Positions 1 through 4,369 of a stretch of DNA of 5,616 nt are shown piece by piece. The stretch is from Clostridia bacterium (GTDB lineage: Bacteria > Bacillota > Clostridia > Christensenellales > CAG-917), in NCBI GenBank assembly GCA_900769205.1, contig CAAGFS010000119.1, positions 1-5,616 of the forward strand, given 5' to 3'. The number at the start of each line of letters is the position of its first letter. Positions within the stretch are counted from its first letter, which is position 1. The position numbers were made by a program, and so were the translations under genes. The notes below the pieces were generated by a model that did no database searches, was not told the DNA's origin, and saw only the letters and a program-made list of their open reading frames with translations.

Positions 1-1
1 G

Positions 2-481
2 TGCGACTATCCCTTGCATATCGGCGTCACGGAAGCGGGGACTTTGCGTACGGGGCTTATAAAATCCGCAATCGGCATCGCAACTCTCCTTCAGGACGGC
101 ATAGGCGACACCATACGCGTGTCCTTGTCCGCGGACGTCAGAGAAGAAGTGCTTGCCGGGCGCAAGATTTTGCAGACGCTCGGACTGAGAAAAAACGCGG
201 TTGACGTCGTTGCGTGTCCCACCTGCGCGCGCACGGAAATAGACGTCGAAGGCCTTGCCAACAGGGTTGAAATGCTCACCGCCAACGTCAATAAGCCGCT
301 CACCGTTTCCGTGCTAGGTTGTCCGCTCAACGGCATAGGCGAAGGCGAAAACAGCGATCTTGGCATCGCGGGCGGAAAGGAAAAGAGCGTCATTCTCAAA
401 GACGGAAAGATTTTCAAGACGGTTGACAGCAAAGATTTGCTTTGCGAGTTCGAAGCTCTGCTCAACGATATGATAAAATAG
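2..481 (+). CDS. ispG: 4-hydroxy-3-methylbut-2-enyl diphosphate synthase, C-terminal part (5' end outside window)
   Basis: This is the 3' end of IspG (GcpE), the iron-sulfur enzyme of the MEP isoprenoid pathway that reductively converts MEcPP to HMBPP in the cytoplasm. The reading frame is open from base 2 and begins with CDYPLHIGVTEAGT, a family-typical stretch in the TIM-barrel domain; 159 residues are present. The C-terminal Fe-S domain is intact. The motif ACPTC lies at fragment residues 71-75 and GCPLNGIGE at 106-114. These give the three cluster-ligating cysteines (codons at 215, 224 and 320) and the catalytic/ligand glutamate (codon at 341), matching the E. coli layout of CPTC followed by GCxxNGxGE. 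The C-terminus ends soon after the DGK.F beta-hairpin, as is usual. The TAG stop is 21 bases before the next gene, so the two are probably cotranscribed. Missing the N-terminal half is purely a window-edge effect. Confidence 0.96.
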   Translation, partial: CDYPLHIGVTEAGTLRTGLIKSAIGIATLLQDGIGDTIRVSLSADVREEVLAGRKILQTLGLRKNAVDVVACPTCARTEIDVEGLANRVEMLTANVNKPLTVSVLGCPLNGIGEGENSDLGIAGGKEKSVILKDGKIFKTVDSKDLLCEFEALLNDMIK

Positions 482-502
482 CAAATTGCGACAAGGTGAA
501 GT

Positions 503-2089
503 ATGACCAAGTTTTTTGAAACGTTCACTATAAAAAGCAAGGGTGAGTTTCCCATGCTCAAACTCAACAGCGCAACCTACTATAAAGACAAGCGAGAGTT
601 GGCGGTGCGTTTTATCATATCCGCATTCGAGGTGCGCGATTTCACCGACGAGAGCAAAAACAAGGTGCAAAGCATCGTGGAAAGTATGTTCCCGGGCGTG
701 AAGGTGAGCGTGCAGTATATAAGGACGTACGCCGACAACAACGTCGTGAAAAACAAGATACTCGAGTTTTTCAACAGATACAATCAGCTCGTTTTCCGTC
801 GCATAAACGACGAAACGCTCAATATAGAAGTCGGCGACAACGATATTGACGTAAAGTTTTCTTTCGACACGCCCACGCACAAAATGCTCGTTGCGGGCGA
901 CACGCTCGACAAGTTGCACGACTATCTCGATTGTTCTTTCAATCAGAACATAGATATCGTTGCCGAAGAACAAATCGTTGACGTTTTGTCTCTCAAAGAC
1001 GAAGATATTCACATCGACACAACCGTGCATCAGGACGCTTCCGTACGACTTGTGGACACGAGAGTGGGCAACAAAATATACGCTCGCGGAAAGGTCGAGA
1101 GCATAACGCAATTGCCAAACTACATAATAGACGTAAAATCCGCTTGCGAAAACATCGTCCTTTGCGGAAAAATCTTCGGAATAGAGAAGAAAACCTACAA
1201 AAACAAACGCTACAATCCGGATGATCCAAAGACGGGAAGCGAGACGTTGCCTTTCGTCAAGTTTATGCTTGACGATACCACGGGCAAAATCGATTGCGTA
1301 TGCTTTGCAAACAGCGACGAGATGGCTGACAAAATCCTTTCGCTCAAAGAGCAGTCGCAAGTGGAGTGTATGGGCAAAGTGAGTATGTCGCAATACTCGG
1401 GAGCCTGGTCGTTTACGATCAACGCGATGTTTGAAGCGGATATAAACTTTGACAGCATACATCTTTCTTCAATCAAGCCCGTGCCTGAAAAATACAGTGT
1501 CGTTTTCCCGCAAAAATACGTCGATACAACGCAAAAAAGCCTGTTAGATATAGGAAAAACCGAACAAATCAATCCGTATTTTATCGGAAAAACTTTTGTG
1601 GTGTTCGACCTTGAAACCACCGATCTGAAAACGGAATCGGCAGAGATAATCGAGCTTTCCGCGTTAAAAGTCGTGGACGGAGTGCCGATTGAAACGTTTT
1701 CCACGCTCGTCAAACCGATTGGCAGCATACCGCCGCAAATCACGGAAGTGACGCATATAAACAACGCAATGGTGCTTGACGCTCCTCCAATCGAGAAGGT
1801 GATGCCCGACTTTTTCAAGTTCTCGCGTGACAGTATCCTTTGCGGACACAATATCGCGGGCTACGATTTTCCCATTCTTGCGAGAATATCCGAAAAGATG
1901 GGCTACAACTTCGACAACGAGCTTTGCGACACGCTTTTGCTTGCAAGGCGCTATCTTACCGAGTTGCCCAACTGCAAACTTGAAACGATATCGAAAGCGT
2001 ACGACATACAACACGAAAACGCACACCGAGCGCTCAGCGACGTTTACGCAACTTTCGGCGCGCTGAAAGTCATTGCGTCGAGAATGTAA
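503..2089 (+). CDS. PolC-like protein lacking polymerase: PolC-type N-terminal region, OB fold and DEDDh 3'-5' exonuclease
   Basis: The product is 528 aa, occupying the place of polC between ispG and rimP. Residues about 18-155 resemble the PolC N-terminal region. Residues about 212-312 form an OB-fold nucleic-acid-binding domain containing a charged insertion (near 228-248). Residues about 362-528 are a DnaQ/PolC-type exonuclease with all five DEDDh residues visible: D369 and E371 (VVFDLETTDL), D455 (HNIAGYDFPIL), H508 and D513 (HRALSDVYATF). Full-length PolC is about 1,400 aa, with the exonuclease inserted in a PHP domain and followed by the polymerase. Here no HLHSxMS/TDH PHP motif precedes the exonuclease, and the frame stops 15 residues after D513. 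The 180 bases that follow show no polymerase remnant. The expected activity is 3'-5' ssDNA or RNA exonuclease, perhaps proofreading in trans; this is inference. Start: ATG 503 has AAGGTG 4 bases upstream. In-frame ATG 554 (511 aa) has AAGGGTGAG with a better 6-base gap and begins where family similarity begins, so it may be the true start. Confidence 0.85.
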   Translation: MTKFFETFTIKSKGEFPMLKLNSATYYKDKRELAVRFIISAFEVRDFTDESKNKVQSIVESMFPGVKVSVQYIRTYADNNVVKNKILEFFNRYNQLVFRRINDETLNIEVGDNDIDVKFSFDTPTHKMLVAGDTLDKLHDYLDCSFNQNIDIVAEEQIVDVLSLKDEDIHIDTTVHQDASVRLVDTRVGNKIYARGKVESITQLPNYIIDVKSACENIVLCGKIFGIEKKTYKNKRYNPDDPKTGSETLPFVKFMLDDTTGKIDCVCFANSDEMADKILSLKEQSQVECMGKVSMSQYSGAWSFTINAMFEADINFDSIHLSSIKPVPEKYSVVFPQKYVDTTQKSLLDIGKTEQINPYFIGKTFVVFDLETTDLKTESAEIIELSALKVVDGVPIETFSTLVKPIGSIPPQITEVTHINNAMVLDAPPIEKVMPDFFKFSRDSILCGHNIAGYDFPILARISEKMGYNFDNELCDTLLLARRYLTELPNCKLETISKAYDIQHENAHRALSDVYATFGALKVIASRM

Positions 2090-2141
2090 AATCACCTGAA
2101 AACGTATTGCGTTGTCGATTTTGCCCGAAATAGCGAACATA

Positions 2142-2170
2142 TTGTTTTATATATAAAATAAATATATAAT
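2142..2170 (+). promoter_or_regulatory. Putative sigma-A-type promoter for the rimP-nusA-infB operon
   Basis: A perfect TATAAT -10 hexamer lies at 2165-2170, and a TTGTTT -35-like hexamer (TTG conserved) at 2142-2147, separated by exactly 17 bases within a strongly AT-rich tract (about 2140-2180). Transcription would start near 2177, giving a leader of about 110 nt before rimP. The match is by eye only. The AT-rich stretch offers other TATA-like registers, and read-through from ispG/polC-like is also possible because no clear terminator follows that gene. Confidence 0.5.
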
Positions 2171-2176
2171 ATTTTA

Positions 2177-2286
2177 TTTTCGCTTGCAATAAGGCTTCGT
2201 TTGTGTTATCTTATTATTACGATAGTAATCTTACTAGAGTGAGCGACGGCTCACTCTTTGTTTTAGATAAGGTTCAAGGAGTGTCT
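2177..2286 (+). promoter_or_regulatory. rimP operon 5' leader with possible attenuation structure
   Basis: This is the untranslated stretch between the predicted transcription start and the rimP ATG. It contains, in order: a CGCTTGC strand (2181-2187) that can pair with part of the terminator 5' arm; a small ATTAC-GATA-GTAAT hairpin (2216-2229); a TTATCT strand (2206-2211) complementary to AGATAA (2265-2270), which could close a larger domain; the 9-bp terminator-like hairpin (2236-2257); and the rimP Shine-Dalgarno AAGGAG (2276-2281), 5 bases before ATG 2287. The upstream strand and the Shine-Dalgarno can each pair with one arm of the hairpin, which suggests an RNA switch. In B. subtilis the equivalent operon is known to be controlled by NusA-dependent termination upstream of its first gene. 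No named riboswitch class is recognised here. Confidence 0.45.
2236..2264 (+). terminator. Intrinsic terminator/attenuator hairpin upstream of rimP
   Basis: A perfect 9-bp stem, AGAGTGAGC (2236-2244) with GCTCACTCT (2249-2257), closes a 4-nt GACG loop and runs into the U-tract TTTGTTTT (2257-2264). A G interrupts the U-tract and the stem is only moderately GC-rich, so termination is probably weak or factor-dependent. It lies 23 bases before the rimP start codon and downstream of the predicted promoter. It therefore looks like an attenuator of the rimP operon rather than the terminator of the polC-like gene, although it could serve both. Confidence 0.62.
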
Positions 2287-2766
2287 ATGGCAAACCAACT
2301 CGTGTCGGCGCAACTCGCCGAAAAAGTCAGACAACTCGCTCTCGATGCGGTTGAAAACGCAGGCGACGGCATAGAACTTGTGGATTTGACCTTCTACAAG
2401 CAGTACGGCAAGCTCACGCTCGAAGCATTTTTGTGGAAGAAGGGCGGGATATGCCTTGACGATTGCGAAAAGGTGCACAATCTGTTTTCCGCATCTCTCG
2501 ACTCGCTCGAAGACGAGTTTGCGGACGATTACGTTCTCAACGTATCTTCGCAAGGGCTTGACAGAAAAATCGTCTCTGACGACGATTTTCGTCGCGCGCT
2601 CGACACGGAGATAGAGTGCGTTGACGCTCAAAAGAAAAAACACCACGGCATTCTCGTGAGTTTTGACGATCAAAACGTCGTTGTCAGGACGGACGAAAAA
2701 AAGCCGAAGGATATAACACTCAAAAGAAATATTTTGACCAAAGTACAACCGTACGTAAGGTTTTAG
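2287..2766 (+). CDS. rimP: Ribosome maturation factor RimP
   Basis: The product is a 159-aa RimP (YlxS/YhbC) protein, a cytoplasmic factor that binds the 30S subunit and assists its late maturation. The N-terminal alpha/beta domain (about 1-93) shows GIELVDLTFYKQYGKLTLEAFL, the CLDDCEKVHNLFSASLD helix, and YVLNVSSQGLDR at 82-93. The last is the family signature, usually SSPGLDRPL, here with Q for P and KI for PL. The C-terminal SH3-like domain (about 96-159) ends in KVQPYVRF, typical of the family. ATG 2287 is chosen because AAGGAGTG at 2276-2283 is correctly spaced and family members begin here. An in-frame GTG at 2203 would translate through the leader hairpin and is rejected. The TAG stop overlaps the nusA ribosome binding site (TAGGAGG), so the two are tightly coupled. 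It is first in the operon with nusA and infB, its usual position. Confidence 0.95.
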   Translation: MANQLVSAQLAEKVRQLALDAVENAGDGIELVDLTFYKQYGKLTLEAFLWKKGGICLDDCEKVHNLFSASLDSLEDEFADDYVLNVSSQGLDRKIVSDDDFRRALDTEIECVDAQKKKHHGILVSFDDQNVVVRTDEKKPKDITLKRNILTKVQPYVRF

Positions 2767-2778
2767 GAGGAAACTACC

Positions 2779-3846
2779 ATGATGAACAAAGAGTTCTTTC
2801 AGGCGTTGGACGACCTTGAAAGAGAACAGCGTATTCCAAAGGAATCCATGATCGAATCTATCGAGGCGGGACTCGTTTCGGCTTACAAGAAAGAATACGG
2901 TTTTGCAAGCCCGATTTCCGTGCGCCTGAACGAAGAAAAGATGACTTACAAAGTTTATGCGCACAAGCTCGTCGTCGAAGAAGTCGAAGACGAAGAATCG
3001 CAAATCTCTCTCGAAGACGCGCGTGATATCGACAAAAAGTATCAGGTCGGGGACGTCGTCATCGAAGACATCACGCCCAAGGATTTTTCACGTATAGCCG
3101 CGCAAACAGCAAAACAAGTCATTTTGCAACGCATCAACGACTATAAGAAAGAGCTTGTGCTCAACGAAATGAGCGAGCGCACGGGCGAGATTCTGAGCGC
3201 AATCGTCAGAAGAAAAGAAGGCAACACCGTTTACGTCGAGATCACGGGCACTCAAATGGAAGGCGTCATGATGCAACAAGACCAGGTTCCCACCGAAACG
3301 TACAACGTCAACGACGTCATCAAGGTTTTCGTCAAGAAAATCCGCGAAGGTATGCACGGAGCGCAAGTTGTGGTTTCAAGAAGTTCGGCAGGTTTCGTGC
3401 GCAGATTGTTTGAAATGGAAGTTCCCGAAATCAAGGCGGGTCTGGTCAAAATCAACAGCATCGTCCGCGAAGCGGGTTTCCGCACCAAGCTTGCGGTTTC
3501 AAGCGACGATCCCAACGTTGACGCGGTGGGCAGCTGCATAGGCAACAAGGGCGTGCGCGTAAACGCAGTCGTTGCGGAACTCGGCGGTGAGAAAATCGAC
3601 GTCATCGAATATTGCGAAGATCCAATCGAATATATCGCTCGCGCATTGAGCCCGGCACAAGTCCTTATGGTTTCCATCAACGAAGAAGAAAAGAACGCAA
3701 AAGTCATCGTCCCCGACGAGAAACTTTCTCTTGCAATCGGCAGAAGCGGACAAAACGCTCGCCTTGCCGCAAAACTCACGGGATGGAAGATAGACGTCAA
3801 GCCTTATTCCACGCTCAACGTTGACGCGCAACCCGCGGAAGAGTGA
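2779..3846 (+). CDS. nusA: Transcription termination/antitermination factor NusA
   Basis: The product is a 355-aa NusA, the RNA-polymerase-associated elongation factor that modulates pausing, hairpin-dependent termination and antitermination. The RNAP-binding N-terminal domain spans about 1-125 (MNKEFFQALDDLEREQRIPKE, the SRIAAQTAKQVILQRI helix). The S1 domain is about 134-200 and KH1 about 205-280, with the GSCIGNKG loop at 251-258 following DPNVDAV. KH2 is about 285-345, with AIGRSGQNARLAAKLTGW at 319-336. It lacks the C-terminal acidic repeats of proteobacterial NusA, as is normal for Bacillota. ATG 2779 has an ideal TAGGAGG 8 bases upstream; the adjacent ATG 2782 is an alternative that would shorten it by one residue. 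The TGA stop is followed one base later by ylxR. NusA may feed back on the weak hairpin upstream of rimP. Confidence 0.97.
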   Translation: MMNKEFFQALDDLEREQRIPKESMIESIEAGLVSAYKKEYGFASPISVRLNEEKMTYKVYAHKLVVEEVEDEESQISLEDARDIDKKYQVGDVVIEDITPKDFSRIAAQTAKQVILQRINDYKKELVLNEMSERTGEILSAIVRRKEGNTVYVEITGTQMEGVMMQQDQVPTETYNVNDVIKVFVKKIREGMHGAQVVVSRSSAGFVRRLFEMEVPEIKAGLVKINSIVREAGFRTKLAVSSDDPNVDAVGSCIGNKGVRVNAVVAELGGEKIDVIEYCEDPIEYIARALSPAQVLMVSINEEEKNAKVIVPDEKLSLAIGRSGQNARLAAKLTGWKIDVKPYSTLNVDAQPAEE

Positions 3847-3847
3847 T

Positions 3848-4096
3848 ATGTCCAATCCGAAAAACACTCGCAGATGTATCGTGTGTCACGAGCACGCGCA
3901 AAAGACGGAGATGATACGATTTGTCAAAGACAAAGACGGCAATATCTTCGTTGACCGCACTCAAAAGGCGGACGGTCGCGGTGTGTGGGTGCACGACAGT
4001 GCCGAGTGCAAAGCAAAACTCGTCAAGAAAAAAATGCTCAATTCTGCATTCAAATGCAATTGCGGAGAAGGGATTTATGGAGAAATCGACGTCTGA
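3848..4096 (+). CDS. rnpM: YlxR/RnpM family RNA-binding protein (RNase P modulator)
   Basis: The product is an 82-aa YlxR (DUF448) protein. In B. subtilis the homologue (RnpM) binds RNase P RNA and modulates RNase P activity. Visible family marks are RRCIVC (C10, C13), the EMIRFVKDKDGNIFVD strand pair, the KADGRGVWVHDSAEC segment (residues 40-54) and a basic C-terminal helix KAKLVKKKMLNSAFK. A CNC motif (C70, C72) follows the usual end of the fold. ATG 3848 lies one base after the nusA stop, with GGAAGAG about 4 bases upstream inside nusA, consistent with translational coupling. A TTG start at 3821 within nusA would add nine residues (MTRNPRKSD) and is not favoured. The 3' end overlaps ylxQ by 20 bases. 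Its place between nusA and ylxQ is characteristic. Confidence 0.93.
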   Translation: MSNPKNTRRCIVCHEHAQKTEMIRFVKDKDGNIFVDRTQKADGRGVWVHDSAECKAKLVKKKMLNSAFKCNCGEGIYGEIDV

Positions 4097-4367
4097 CAAA
4101 CTCAAATCGTATATCGGGCTTGCGCAACGCGCGGGCGGAGTCGTTTACGGCGAAGATAGTATATGCGAGAAGAAAAAACAGGCAAAACTCCTTCTCATTG
4201 CGTCGGATGCGAGCGATAAGTATAAGGAAAGGGTGTTGAGCAAACTTTCCGACCGTCCGACGTTTGTCGTTGACGGTCTTTGCGAAGCGTTGCACCGCGA
4301 CGGTGTCAAAGCCGTTGCGATAACCAACGACGCTCTTGCAAATGCAATTATCAGTTTATTGAGGTGA
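4077..4367 (+). CDS. ylxQ: YlxQ, L7Ae/L30e-family RNA-binding protein
   Basis: The product is a 96-aa protein of the ribosomal L7Ae/L30e/Gadd45 family, small kink-turn RNA binders; the cellular role of bacterial YlxQ is not well defined. The fold is recognised from KLKSYIGLAQRAGGVVYGEDS (residues 8-28), KLLLIASDASDKYKERV (37-53), the central PTFVVDGLCEAL and the final VKAVAITNDALANAIISLL helix. The usual Lys after AG (AGKxxxGE) is Gly here (AGGVVYGE). ATG 4077 overlaps the ylxR end by 20 bases and is preceded by GGAG (4064-4067) and AAGGGA (4068-4073). A longer upstream extension of this frame lies wholly inside ylxR and has no family similarity. The TGA stop is two bases before the infB ATG, so this gene is translationally linked to both neighbours. 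Confidence 0.93.
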   Translation: MEKSTSDKLKSYIGLAQRAGGVVYGEDSICEKKKQAKLLLIASDASDKYKERVLSKLSDRPTFVVDGLCEALHRDGVKAVAITNDALANAIISLLR

Positions 4368-4369
4368 AT

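Noticed and set aside
314..1462. Antisense open frame of 382 codons opposite ispG and the PolC-like gene
   Set aside because: It spans two real genes on the other strand and shows no family motif. The open frame follows from GC-containing codon bias of the sense genes.
2090..2202. Remnant of the PolC polymerase domain after the stop
   Set aside because: The in-frame continuation (NHLKTYCVVDFARNSEH...) ends after 23 codons and does not resemble PolC. The region becomes promoter-like AT-rich DNA.
2203..2286. In-frame GTG at 2203 extending RimP by 28 residues, or acting as a leader peptide
   Set aside because: The extension would run through the terminator hairpin, lacks a Shine-Dalgarno and is absent from the family. 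ATG 2287 has a strong, well-spaced site.
2177..2286. Kink-turn in the leader that could be bound by YlxQ for feedback
   Set aside because: No convincing 3-nt bulge flanked by tandem G-A pairs was found in the leader stems.
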